Source: a virus. Taken from it: DNA of 20,745 nucleotides. Below are positions 13,759 through 20,623 of the stretch, in pieces (position 1 is the first letter of the stretch; each line of letters opens with the position of its first letter). The DNA lies in the IMG/VR virus record IMGVR_UViG_3300035034_001010, positions 1 to 20,745 of that record, one strand, 5' to 3'. The position numbers and the translations under genes are program-made. The notes below the pieces were generated by a model, which had not been told where the DNA came from, did no database searches, and saw nothing but the letters and a program-made list of their open reading frames with translations.

Positions 13759-13766
13759 CATAAATA
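13759..13766 (+). promoter_or_regulatory. candidate late promoter (CATAAATA) for the gp48 unit
   Basis: CATAAATA lies 78 nt upstream of the gp48 ATG in the 112-nt divergent intergenic space. It is one base from the T4 late octamer. Alternative weak boxes exist in this AT-rich stretch, so the call is tentative. Confidence 0.35.
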
Positions 13767-13812
13767 ATAATAGAAATAGAAATAGTTACCTTTAATCTAT
13801 AGGACACATATA

Positions 13813-13820
13813 TATTTATA
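13813..13820 (-). promoter_or_regulatory. T4-type late promoter (TATAAATA) for the gp4 unit
   Basis: The minus strand carries TATAAATA (13820 to 13813), 80 nt before the TTG start of gp4 and in the correct orientation. It overlaps the control region of the divergent gp48 unit, so the two late units may share it. Confidence 0.6.
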
Positions 13821-13844
13821 CAAAGATACCCAGGAGAAATAGTA

Positions 13845-14627
13845 ATGAACATAGCAGGGCTAATGAATAAACCGAAATACTCTAAAAATATATACAGAGT
13901 CGGTGATACCAAAATGAGCGCACCATATACACTTCTAAGAACTGATGTTGGTAGCACAACTGTTGTATTACCACTCCCAGTTAACCTGCAATCTAATATG
14001 GGAGCAGATTGGCAACAAGAAGGAGTAGGTAAACTGGCATATTTAGCAAGACAGAATAAAGAAGCCATCGAAGATTTAAAAGAGATCAGAAATTACAAAG
14101 ATATACAGAATGTATTAGATAATGGATTAGCTAAAATTATCAGGGGTGGTAATGCAGATGTTAAAGCTATATATGCTCGTTCTGTAAATACATCTTCTAA
14201 ATTAGGTGGTACTAGAATATCATCAAATCCAAGAAACGAAATGCTCTTTAATGGTATGCCCTTCAAGACGTACTCTTTTAACTTCAACCTTGTTCCGTAC
14301 AGAAAACAGGATTCGGAGGATATAATGGAAACAATCAGGGCCATACAGAAAGCAAGTGCTCCAGCTATGAGAGGAGAAAAGATGTTTATGGAATACCCGA
14401 ACACTTGGTTCATCGAATTCTATGCTGGTGATGGTCTTAATGGTAACAAGTACATAATGAAACTAAATGAGTGTGCATGTACATCTGTTAACATAAACTA
14501 CACTCCCAATAATGACACCAGCAACATGCATGAAGATAACGCTCCTATGGCAGTCGAATTAGGATTAGAATTCTCAGAAATAATCATGCCAACAAAAGAA
14601 ACTATAGAAGAAGGATTTAACGGATAA
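13845..14627 (+). CDS. 48: baseplate tail-tube cap protein gp48
   Basis: AGGAG precedes the ATG. The 260-aa product carries the hallmark segment of the gp48 family at residues 128-150 (NPRNEMLFNGMPFKTYSFNF, then NLVP), followed by a helix with EDIMETIRAIQKASAPAM and a final beta part (YPNTWFIEFYAG, LGLEFSEIIMPTKE). gp48 sits on the baseplate hub and starts tail-tube polymerisation together with gp54. The N-terminal part (1-50) resembles the opening of many T4-like gp48 proteins (NKPKYSKNIYRVGDTKMSAP). It is shorter than T4 gp48 (364 aa). It heads a plus-strand baseplate unit, opposite to the tube and tape-measure genes, and no separate gp54 is seen here. Confidence 0.87.
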   Translation: MNIAGLMNKPKYSKNIYRVGDTKMSAPYTLLRTDVGSTTVVLPLPVNLQSNMGADWQQEGVGKLAYLARQNKEAIEDLKEIRNYKDIQNVLDNGLAKIIRGGNADVKAIYARSVNTSSKLGGTRISSNPRNEMLFNGMPFKTYSFNFNLVPYRKQDSEDIMETIRAIQKASAPAMRGEKMFMEYPNTWFIEFYAGDGLNGNKYIMKLNECACTSVNINYTPNNDTSNMHEDNAPMAVELGLEFSEIIMPTKETIEEGFNG

Positions 14628-14629
14628 TC

Positions 14630-14944
14630 ATGAAAACATTTAAAACCCTAATATCAGAAGACACAGATGTTCAAGGTCTGACTGAAACACAATTATTACG
14701 GAGTGCCATTACCGAAGAATTAGATGCTGTAATTCTGTATGAGAAAATGGCCGAACAAACCATTAACCCCGATCTCAGAAAACTCTTCTTAGATGTTGCC
14801 TATGAAGAAAAAGTCCATGCTGAAGAATTCGAAGAGATGCTTGAACGTCTAGATCCTGATTATGAAAAAGCAGAAGATCAGGCCGAAGATGAGATTGAAG
14901 ATATGTTCGGGAAAGAAGAAGATGATAAAGAGGATGATGACTAA
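14630..14944 (+). CDS. ferritin-like (encapsulated-ferritin/rubrerythrin type) small protein
   Basis: The 104-aa product has two predicted helices at about 22-44 (LLRSAITEELDAVILYEKMA) and 47-74 (PDLRKLFLDVAYEEKVHAEE). They carry Glu30, Glu60 and His63, in the E-(x29)-E-x2-H spacing of the ferroxidase site of encapsulated ferritins (Glu32, Glu62, His65 in the Rhodospirillum rubrum protein, from memory). Such half-ferritins form the metal site at a dimer interface. The last 25 residues are a very acidic tail (EDEIEDMFGKEEDDKEDDD). The gene lies 2 nt after gp48 and overlaps gp53 by one base (TAATG), so it belongs to the baseplate unit. Iron binding is a prediction; the short N-terminus MKTFKTLISE resembles those of some T4-like virion proteins. 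Confidence 0.78.
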   Translation: MKTFKTLISEDTDVQGLTETQLLRSAITEELDAVILYEKMAEQTINPDLRKLFLDVAYEEKVHAEEFEEMLERLDPDYEKAEDQAEDEIEDMFGKEEDDKEDDD

Positions 14945-15537
14945 TGGCGAAAAAAGACTTCTACAAGTACGAGGCTTTTGGAGAACGTACCAAATTCTTC
15001 TTCAACGACTTCCCTTATGTGCATTACGACATTCTAGGAAACGGTGAAAAAAAGAAAATTAAAAACTTCTTTAAACGCTTAGATTTCAGAAACCAAGTAA
15101 GAAAGTTCGGTTCTATCTATACTAAATGGATAGTCAGGGATGAAGACACTCCCCAGATCATTGCTCATAAATTATATAACAGTACTCATTACTATTGGAT
15201 TGTACTTATGATCAACCAGATGCAAGATCCTACTTTCGACTTCCCCATGACTGAGCTTGAACTTAATGAATACGTTGATGCTAAGTACGGAGTGGAAAAT
15301 AGACGATCTCTACATCATTATGAATCTGTGGACACTGGAGATATTGCCGATCTTCCCAGTGGTATCATAGTAGATAGTAAATATCCCTCTAAGATAGATG
15401 TTGATAACTACGAGTATGAATTAAAGAAGAATGATGCTAAACGTCATATACTCATGCTTAAACCGGAATACTTAGAGCAGGTCTTGGATGAACTCAATAC
15501 TATCCTTACGAGCAATTTTACAAGAGTTACCAAATAA
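14944..15537 (+). CDS. 53: baseplate wedge protein gp53
   Basis: The 197-aa product (T4 gp53 is 196 aa) shows the gp53 pattern: FFFNDFPYVHYDILG at the N-terminus, a basic helical segment FFKRLDFRNQVRKFGSIYTK, and the family core RDEDTPQIIAHKLYNSTHYY, then WIVLMINQMQDPTFDFP, equivalent to T4 'PEELANAIYGNPQLYWVLLM'. The C-terminal half includes VDVDNYEYELKKNDAKRHIL-like sequence. gp53 links the wedges of the baseplate around the hub (LysM-like contact fold). Its start overlaps the ferritin-like gene stop (TAATG). Tandem 13-bp repeats follow its stop directly. Confidence 0.88.
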   Translation: MAKKDFYKYEAFGERTKFFFNDFPYVHYDILGNGEKKKIKNFFKRLDFRNQVRKFGSIYTKWIVRDEDTPQIIAHKLYNSTHYYWIVLMINQMQDPTFDFPMTELELNEYVDAKYGVENRRSLHHYESVDTGDIADLPSGIIVDSKYPSKIDVDNYEYELKKNDAKRHILMLKPEYLEQVLDELNTILTSNFTRVTK

Positions 15538-15540
15538 ATA

Positions 15541-15592
15541 ATAAGAACACAAAATAAGAACACAAAATAAGAACACAAAATAAGGACATAAA
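15541..15592 (+). repeat. four tandem 13-bp repeats between gp53 and the hub gene
   Basis: Three identical copies of ATAAGAACACAAA (15541-15553, 15554-15566, 15567-15579) are followed by a fourth, ATAAGGACATAAA (15580-15592), with two changes. The AAGGA created in the last copy serves as the ribosome site for the ATG at 15599. The array fills the whole 61-nt gap. Confidence 0.95.
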
Positions 15593-15598
15593 GAAAAA

Positions 15599-17041
15599 AT
15601 GGCATTAAGAAATGAACAATCATATTTTGCTCCTGGTACTTTCAACTTCAAGAAAGTATACATCAGAGACAAAGATATGGATATAAGATGGAAGGTATTA
15701 GAGATCAATATATTTGAATCCATATTCCAACCTTGCATGACAGCAGATATCACTCTCTTAGATGCCGATAACATGGTGGCCAACCTCCCCATTGTTGAAG
15801 GTGATGTGATTGATATAGAACTTAGTATTAATGAAGATGACAAGATCCAACAAAAAGTCGATTCCTTAGCTGATGGTGGTGGTAATATCAAATGTGCTAT
15901 GGAAGTCATCAAAATAACCTCCAGGGCTAAGCTCATCAGCCAAGACATGCAGACTTATAATCTTAGACTCGCTGGTGTAGGATGGTCCAACAACGTCCGT
16001 ACAAGAGTTTCTAGGGCATACACCAATACGAAGTACTCAGATATGGTTCAGGATATATTCGACTCTAAATTTAAAATTGAAGATGATATGGGTCTTAAAG
16101 GTAAAGAGTCGTGGTTCGAGTCGTGGTTCTATTCTAGTGATGTCAAACCCCTAGTGAAAGAAGACACCAAAGGAGAGTTCTCTGTTGTTATACCAAGATG
16201 GAGGCCGATACAGGCTATTAACTGGCTTGCAGGGAGATCACAGAGTACAGAAAATTCTAATGCAGTGAACTACGTTTTCTATGAGGATAAACACCAATTC
16301 AATTATACCTCTATATCAAAATTAATGGAGGGTAAAGTCAGTGATACACTCTTTGTTAAACTCTCTAATATAGATAAGAATGATCCCAGAAACTATTCTA
16401 ACATCCAATCGTACTCATATCAAGATACAGGTGATGTACTGTTAAATGCAGATAATGGTACCTTCGGTAGTCGATTGATAGTTCACAACATGGTAACTAA
16501 AGAAGTAGATGATCATTTCCCTAGTGGCATCTGGAGCCTTAATTACAATATACACGGCTACCCTGCTAACCAAGATGAGTTCGGTGTTGTTGGTTCAGAT
16601 CCATTCTCTTATGGTACAGAATTCAAAAAGACTTCTCACACTGATCGTAACCCTCTTATCCCTTTAGAGGTAAGTGATACTCTAAGTAGTAACCCAGGCA
16701 ACACCAGATTACTTGTACGGAGTGAACACAGATATCAGTACGATGGTTTAAAGAGCACACATAGTGAAGAATGGATGAGACAACGGATAATGCAGAAGCC
16801 CCAATCTAAATATATAAGAATGACAGTGAACACAATAGGCAACTTTAAGAGGAAGGCTGGACAAATGATAAAAATTGACCTCCCCTCCCCAGAAGTTGAG
16901 AAAGGTAAAATGGATGCTAGGCTTACCGGAAAATACTTAATTACTTCAGTCAGGAGAGTATTCAAACCTACTAGACATGATGTTATATTGGAGCTTATGA
17001 AGGATAGCTTGGGTACAGATAGTTATGGAAATAGGAACTAA
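15599..17041 (+). CDS. 27: gp27-like baseplate hub protein
   Basis: The 480-aa product has the architecture of hub proteins of the gp27/gpD class. The N-terminal beta domain is FNFKKVYIRDKDMDIRWKVLEINIFESIF with MTADITLLDADNM, followed by VEGDVIDIELSI. Then comes the second barrel, MEVIKITSRAKLISQDMQTY with NLRLAGVGWSNN, and a helix, TKYSDMVQDIFDSKF. The C-terminus is a strand-rich region (TVNTIGNFKRKAGQMIKIDL, LTGKYLITSVRRVFK, RHDVILELMKDSL). gp27 trimers cap the tube and hold gp5; finding the gp5 gene as the next structural gene supports the call. It is about 90 residues longer than T4 gp27 (391 aa), with an inserted region around 165-260. A divergent protein, so the symbol rests on layout and context. 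Confidence 0.75.
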   Translation: MALRNEQSYFAPGTFNFKKVYIRDKDMDIRWKVLEINIFESIFQPCMTADITLLDADNMVANLPIVEGDVIDIELSINEDDKIQQKVDSLADGGGNIKCAMEVIKITSRAKLISQDMQTYNLRLAGVGWSNNVRTRVSRAYTNTKYSDMVQDIFDSKFKIEDDMGLKGKESWFESWFYSSDVKPLVKEDTKGEFSVVIPRWRPIQAINWLAGRSQSTENSNAVNYVFYEDKHQFNYTSISKLMEGKVSDTLFVKLSNIDKNDPRNYSNIQSYSYQDTGDVLLNADNGTFGSRLIVHNMVTKEVDDHFPSGIWSLNYNIHGYPANQDEFGVVGSDPFSYGTEFKKTSHTDRNPLIPLEVSDTLSSNPGNTRLLVRSEHRYQYDGLKSTHSEEWMRQRIMQKPQSKYIRMTVNTIGNFKRKAGQMIKIDLPSPEVEKGKMDARLTGKYLITSVRRVFKPTRHDVILELMKDSLGTDSYGNRN

Positions 17042-17053
17042 GAGTATATGGGG

Positions 17054-17085
17054 CTGACACAAATAAGGGTATGTATTTGTGTCAG
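17054..17085. other. perfect 12-bp inverted repeat after the hub gene
   Basis: CTGACACAAATA (17054-17065) and TATTTGTGTCAG (17074-17085) pair perfectly around an 8-nt loop, 12 nt after the hub stop. There is no T-run, so it is not a standard terminator. An mRNA 3' end-stabilising or processing hairpin, or a protein-binding palindrome at the edge of the repeat array, is likely. Confidence 0.85.
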
Positions 17086-17181
17086 AGGATAGTGGTAAGG
17101 ATAGTGGTAAGGATAGTGGTAAGGATAGTGGTAAGGATAGTGGTAAGGATAGTGGTAAGGATAGTGGTAAGGATAGTGGTG
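17086..17181 (+). repeat. eight tandem 12-bp repeats (AGGATAGTGGTA)
   Basis: Seven identical copies of AGGATAGTGGTA run from 17086 without spacers; the eighth (17170-17181) ends in G. A further copy in the same context (AAGGATAGTGGTGGAATAGTA) appears at both 17169-17189 and 17293-17313, about 124 nt apart. Confidence 0.97.
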
Positions 17182-17388
17182 GAATAGTAGTTATTGTTGT
17201 TAGGAAAAAAATGTATAGAGATGGGGTTTAAAAATATTAAGTATGTGGAATTACTATATTTAAGGAAAGTGTTAAATAGTAGGAAATGGAGTGGTAAGGA
17301 TAGTGGTGGAATAGTACAAAAATAGTACAAAATTATTTTTTTTTTTTTTTGAAAATTTTTTTGGAAAATGCTCTTTTTTATATACGGC

Positions 17389-17439
17389 AGTTATAAGGCT
17401 GGAGGTAGTGGGGTGGCCTCTTTTGCCTATAACTACCTC
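17389..17439 (+). promoter_or_regulatory. pair of mutually exclusive hairpins
   Basis: AGTTATA-A-GGC (17389-17399) pairs with GCC-TATAACT (17425-17434), enclosing an inner GAGG/CCTC stem (17402-17405/17417-17420). Alternatively GAGGTAGT (17402-17409) pairs perfectly with ACTACCTC (17432-17439), followed 5 nt later by TTTTTT. The two folds cannot coexist, so a switch or attenuator is possible. No ligand motif was recognised. Confidence 0.4.
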
Positions 17440-17457
17440 GTCACTTTTTTGACACCC

Positions 17458-17533
17458 GTACTACCGTACATCACTATCCATATCACTATCCGTACTACCG
17501 TACATCACTATCCATATCACTATCCGTACTACC
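17458..17533 (+). repeat. two and a quarter 34-bp repeats holding the inverted 12-bp core
   Basis: Units 17458-17491 and 17492-17525 are identical (GTACTACCGTACAT, CACTATCC, ATAT, CACTATCC), followed by a partial GTACTACC (17526-17533). CACTATCC is the reverse complement of GGATAGTG, the core of the array at 17086, and occurs four times with 12-bp spacing inside each unit. Confidence 0.95.
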
Positions 17534-17746
17534 ATGAAACACCATATACACTACCTCATCACTTTATATACATACATACACACACTATATACACACTATA
17601 TACATACTCCATTACGGTAATAATATGAAAAAAGCATCAATTTTTAAGTATCTAATAACACTATAATTAATAAAGTTCCGTATAGGGGTAAGTATAAGAT
17701 TTTCCTAACAACGTAACAATCAACATAAGTCAAGGATAAAATTATA

Positions 17747-17776
17747 ATGTTTGATATAAGAAATAAGAAAACATAA
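17747..17776 (+). pseudogene. possible remnant of the original gp5 start
   Basis: ATG TTT GAT ATA AGA opens a 9-codon frame ending in TAA (17774-17776), with AAGGA 10 nt upstream. The sequence resembles ATT TTT GAC ACA AAG at 18300, where gp5 coding resumes after the homing endonuclease. It may be the ancestral gp5 start cut off by the insertion. The resemblance is short and could be chance. Confidence 0.25.
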
Positions 17777-17779
17777 ATA
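17772..17779 (+). promoter_or_regulatory. candidate late promoter (CATAAATA)
   Basis: CATAAATA lies 30 nt before the homing-endonuclease start at 17810 and upstream of gp5, one base from the T4 late octamer. It could drive both genes. Confidence 0.35.
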
Positions 17780-17809
17780 CTATTACAATATAAAACCATG
17801 AGGAATAGT

Positions 17810-18295
17810 ATGTATTACGAGAACCATCATATAACACCTAGACATGCACTAAAACACAAAGATAGATCATTCATAGATAGACCAGATAATATAGTAAGGT
17901 TGCCCCATCATGAACATATCAAAGCTCATAAGTGGCTATATCTTCTATTGCAAGATCAATCATCAAGATGTGCTTATAATGGTATGAAATATGGCACAAT
18001 GAAACATGATTCTACTGGTATAACAGGTCGTAAGGATAGTAAAAAGGTAAGAATTAAGAAATCTAAAGTAAGAATGGGTATGAAGTTCACAAAAGAGCAC
18101 TGTAATAATATAAGTAAGTCAAAGACAGGCATCAAGAGTCCAGTAGCCAAGCTATGGTTTATACATGGAGCACTATTCTACTCTGCATATGAGGCTGGTG
18201 ATTTCTATGGAGTATCAGCACAAACAATAAAGAGATGGTGTGATCCTAAGAGTAAGTATCATTTACCATTATGCTACAGTTATACAAGGGGGTAG
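17810..18295 (+). CDS. HNH homing endonuclease overlapping gp5
   Basis: The start at 17810 is preferred to the ATG at 17798 because GAGGA lies just before it. The 161-aa product opens with an HNH site: MYYENHHITPRH (His6-His7), Asn27 in RPDNIVRL, and LPHHEHIKAHKW (His36, His40). A basic linker follows, with a NUMOD3-like MGMKFTKEHCNNISKSKTGI and a NUMOD1-like helix-turn-helix near the end (YEAGDFYGVSAQTIKRWC). It is a free-standing mobile nuclease. Its final codons and stop (18293-18295) overlap the 5' end of the gp5 frame. The upstream space is repeats, with no sign of a group I intron core. It is the second homing endonuclease in the window and, like the GIY-YIG one, abuts a tail gene. Confidence 0.9.
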   Translation: MYYENHHITPRHALKHKDRSFIDRPDNIVRLPHHEHIKAHKWLYLLLQDQSSRCAYNGMKYGTMKHDSTGITGRKDSKKVRIKKSKVRMGMKFTKEHCNNISKSKTGIKSPVAKLWFIHGALFYSAYEAGDFYGVSAQTIKRWCDPKSKYHLPLCYSYTRG

Positions 18296-20519
18296 AGATA
18301 TTTTTGACACAAAGAGCACTCAAAGATTAGGTAACGATGGATTCATATGGTTCATTGGTATAGTAGAAGATATAGATGATCCATTACAATTAGGTAGAGT
18401 CAGGGTCCGTATACTAGGTGATCATACACAGTCAACAAAGAGTGAACGGATACCTACAGATGGTTTACCGTGGGCATACCTTATGAATGGTCCCTTATCG
18501 TCTTCAATGCAGGGGATAGGTGATAGTCCTACTGGGTTGTATGTAAAAGGAGCATGGGTTAAGGGCTTCTACTGGGATGGTATAGACAAACAACAACCAG
18601 TAATCACTAACTCATTCGGTGGGATACCTGAATCAATACCGTTCAAACCAAAGAAGAGTGATGATACGGATGAGGATGGAGAGGATCTAGGTAATGATTG
18701 TGGATTTCAAGATCCTGATACTGTATTCCCTATGGGTCATCATATATTTGAACAGGACACTAATAGACTAGCCCGTAATACTCCTAGTGATCATGCATTT
18801 GAGGTACCGGAATCATTAGTTCCTCCTCAAGAAGTAATGATTAAGGAAGGGTTATGTCCAAAGAAGGCCGTATATGGTAAAAAGTATTATGATAAGTTTG
18901 ATGAGGCTTATGTACGTAGGTTTGCCCAGGGAGAACATGAGAAGGATAGTGATGATGATAGTGTAATAGATAATGAAACACAGTCTACGGAGGAATTGAA
19001 AGTAAAGGATAAGGAAGATAGTAAGTGTCAATTCTTCTTAGAGAAAAACAATCATCCTTTTACTGTATTTAAGTGGATCAATAAGGAGAGGTTTATACCA
19101 AAGTGTAAGGTGTTTGCTGATCCGATGCATAGAGAGTATTGGCATGAACCTGATAATCCATGGGATGTGAAGTATCCTTATAACAAAGTGTGGGAAGGGT
19201 ATCATGAGGTAGGTGAAGAGAGTGCTAGTAATCCTGGTAATAATGGTTTTGTTAGTAGTTCTTATGGTTATGATAAATCGATAGAGAATTATGATGGTAG
19301 TGAGAAAGAGGGGATCTATAGAAAACAGGTATGTGGATATGGATCGTGGGGTTTAGGTGAAGAGTGGGATAGTACACCTGGTAAGAATAGGTATCATAGA
19401 TTTACCCCTTCGGGAAACTACTTTGAGATTGATCAGGAAGGTAATGAGACAAGGAAGATCTATGGAGACAGTTTTGAGATAGACCTGAAGGACCGTACTA
19501 TCCTGATTAAGGGTGATTGGAATGTGACAGTAGAGGGTGATAAGAATGAGTTGATAGAGGGAGATTATAACTTACAGGTGATGGGTGATCTTAATACTGA
19601 TGTGAGGAGTGGGATTAAGACTCATTGTGATGGTAATATGGATGTACATGTCAAGGATAATCAGAGAGTGATAGTAGATGGTGATCAGGAATTGAGAGTG
19701 GCCGGAAGTAGAGAGTTGATTGTCTGTAAGGATGATAAGGTATGGTCGAAGACTGCTGAACGTAGGGCTGATGAGATAGTACGGAAGGGTGGAAAGCTAA
19801 TACATGATGAAGGGTTTGTCAAGTTTGAAGTTATAGCACACGATATGGAGCAACGGATTTGTAACTTGAGTACGGATGTGAGTGCGTGGGAGGAAAGAAC
19901 AGGTATACTTAATTCAAATGTAAATGTACTTACGGAGAATGTAAATGTACATTACGAAAATCATGCTTTACATAATGAAACAGCAACTGATTATAATGGG
20001 TGCATAGCTCATTCATTCCTTAACGTTATTGATTATGAATTAATATATCAGAACATTTATTTGGTTGAGCAGGGAGCTTTTGCATGTGTCCAAGAGCCTG
20101 ATATTGTTGAACTTCCTGTAGTTGGTAGCTCTAACTATCCAGAAACGGATGGTATCACAAAATGTTTAGACAGATATAATAAATCTATAGAAGCTGCTAA
20201 GGGTGCTTGTATGACCACTTTAATTGATCCAAGAACATTAGAAGACTACGAACGCTTTGATTGGGAAAAGTATCATGCAAGTGTAGAATCAGCCAAAAGA
20301 TCATATGAGAATTGTGTTAGGCAAAATGAAGGAAGTACATGTGATGTATGTTCTCCTGTACCTGGTGCTCTTGTCTGGGAATGTATGGGTTGTCATGATC
20401 CTGATTGCCCTGCTGAAGAGAAAGAATATGAGTTCTGGGAGTGTGATTGTGAGTGTGATGGGTCTAAGGAAGAGAAATTCGTTGATCCGTGGTTAGATTG
20501 TGAGCAGGAGAAGCCGTAA
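18240..20519 (+). CDS. 5: baseplate central spike protein gp5 without lysozyme domain
   Basis: The frame shows an N-terminal OB fold (GFIWFIGIVEDIDDPLQLGR, matching T4 gp5 'NWFVGVVEDRMDPLKLGRVR') and LPWAYLMNGPLSSSMQGIG. The long middle part is without the T4-lysozyme motifs. A conserved TPGKNRYHRFTPSGNYFEID then leads into the triple beta-helix with repeated V-x-G-D units (about residues 388-530). The last 68 residues contain 10 Cys. gp5 forms the membrane-piercing trimer under the gp27 hub. No ATG occurs in the first 80 codons. GTG at 18240 lies inside the endonuclease gene and has a weak ribosome site; ATT at 18300 has AAGGGGG 7 nt upstream and may be the real start, giving 739 aa (N-terminal residues 21 onward). 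The coordinates given use the only standard start codon. Confidence 0.9.
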   Translation: MILRVSIIYHYATVIQGGRDIFDTKSTQRLGNDGFIWFIGIVEDIDDPLQLGRVRVRILGDHTQSTKSERIPTDGLPWAYLMNGPLSSSMQGIGDSPTGLYVKGAWVKGFYWDGIDKQQPVITNSFGGIPESIPFKPKKSDDTDEDGEDLGNDCGFQDPDTVFPMGHHIFEQDTNRLARNTPSDHAFEVPESLVPPQEVMIKEGLCPKKAVYGKKYYDKFDEAYVRRFAQGEHEKDSDDDSVIDNETQSTEELKVKDKEDSKCQFFLEKNNHPFTVFKWINKERFIPKCKVFADPMHREYWHEPDNPWDVKYPYNKVWEGYHEVGEESASNPGNNGFVSSSYGYDKSIENYDGSEKEGIYRKQVCGYGSWGLGEEWDSTPGKNRYHRFTPSGNYFEIDQEGNETRKIYGDSFEIDLKDRTILIKGDWNVTVEGDKNELIEGDYNLQVMGDLNTDVRSGIKTHCDGNMDVHVKDNQRVIVDGDQELRVAGSRELIVCKDDKVWSKTAERRADEIVRKGGKLIHDEGFVKFEVIAHDMEQRICNLSTDVSAWEERTGILNSNVNVLTENVNVHYENHALHNETATDYNGCIAHSFLNVIDYELIYQNIYLVEQGAFACVQEPDIVELPVVGSSNYPETDGITKCLDRYNKSIEAAKGACMTTLIDPRTLEDYERFDWEKYHASVESAKRSYENCVRQNEGSTCDVCSPVPGALVWECMGCHDPDCPAEEKEYEFWECDCECDGSKEEKFVDPWLDCEQEKP

Positions 20520-20580
20520 TACCCTGAGAGCACTGTACTATTTGTTTGACTGGGTGATGATAGCAGAGAGGGTATGAGAT

Positions 20581-20623
20581 AAATGTACATATACTTTCAT
20601 AGAATGGAAGTATATGTACATTT
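20581..20623 (+). terminator. 20-bp hairpin after gp5, probable terminator
   Basis: AAATGTACATATACTTTCAT (20581-20600) pairs with ATGGAAGTATATGTACATTT (20604-20623) over 20 bp, with one T-G pair, around a 3-nt loop. The following DNA is T-rich. It lies 62 nt after the gp5 stop and could also act on the opposite strand. Confidence 0.7.

Larger units (their letters stand above)
17042..17797. other. 756-nt gene-free, repeat- and hairpin-rich region
   Basis: No credible gene lies here; both frames longer than 80 codons are low-complexity translations of repeats. In order it holds a 12-bp perfect hairpin (17054-17085), eight 12-bp direct repeats, an outlying repeat (17287-17313), a T15 run (17336-17350), a structured element (17389-17439), an array of the inverted repeat core (17458-17533), a purine/pyrimidine-alternating stretch (about 17568-17607), a possible gp5 start remnant and a CATAAATA box. 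Density and symmetry suggest a cis-acting role such as origin, recombination or packaging site. The evidence for any one of these is absent. Confidence 0.7.

Noticed and set aside
13733-14068. Upstream extension of the gp4 frame to 14068
   Set aside because: It runs antisense through the gp48 coding region and its promoter; gp4 resemblance begins at 13732.
17082-17330. Minus-strand ORF with Thr-Thr-Ile-Leu repeats
   Set aside because: It is a translation of the 12-bp direct repeats plus AT-rich DNA, with no ribosome site or recognisable domain.
17086-17533. CRISPR-like array
   Set aside because: The repeats are contiguous 12-bp or 34-bp units with no unique spacers and no cas genes nearby.
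17368-17628. Plus-strand 86-codon ORF
   Set aside because: It covers hairpins and low-complexity repeats; the His/Tyr/Thr-rich product reflects base composition.
17600-18300. Group I intron carrying the HNH gene inside gp5
   Set aside because: Between the possible first exon (17747) and 18300 the HNH gene leaves too little sequence for an intron catalytic core, and no core pairing was seen.
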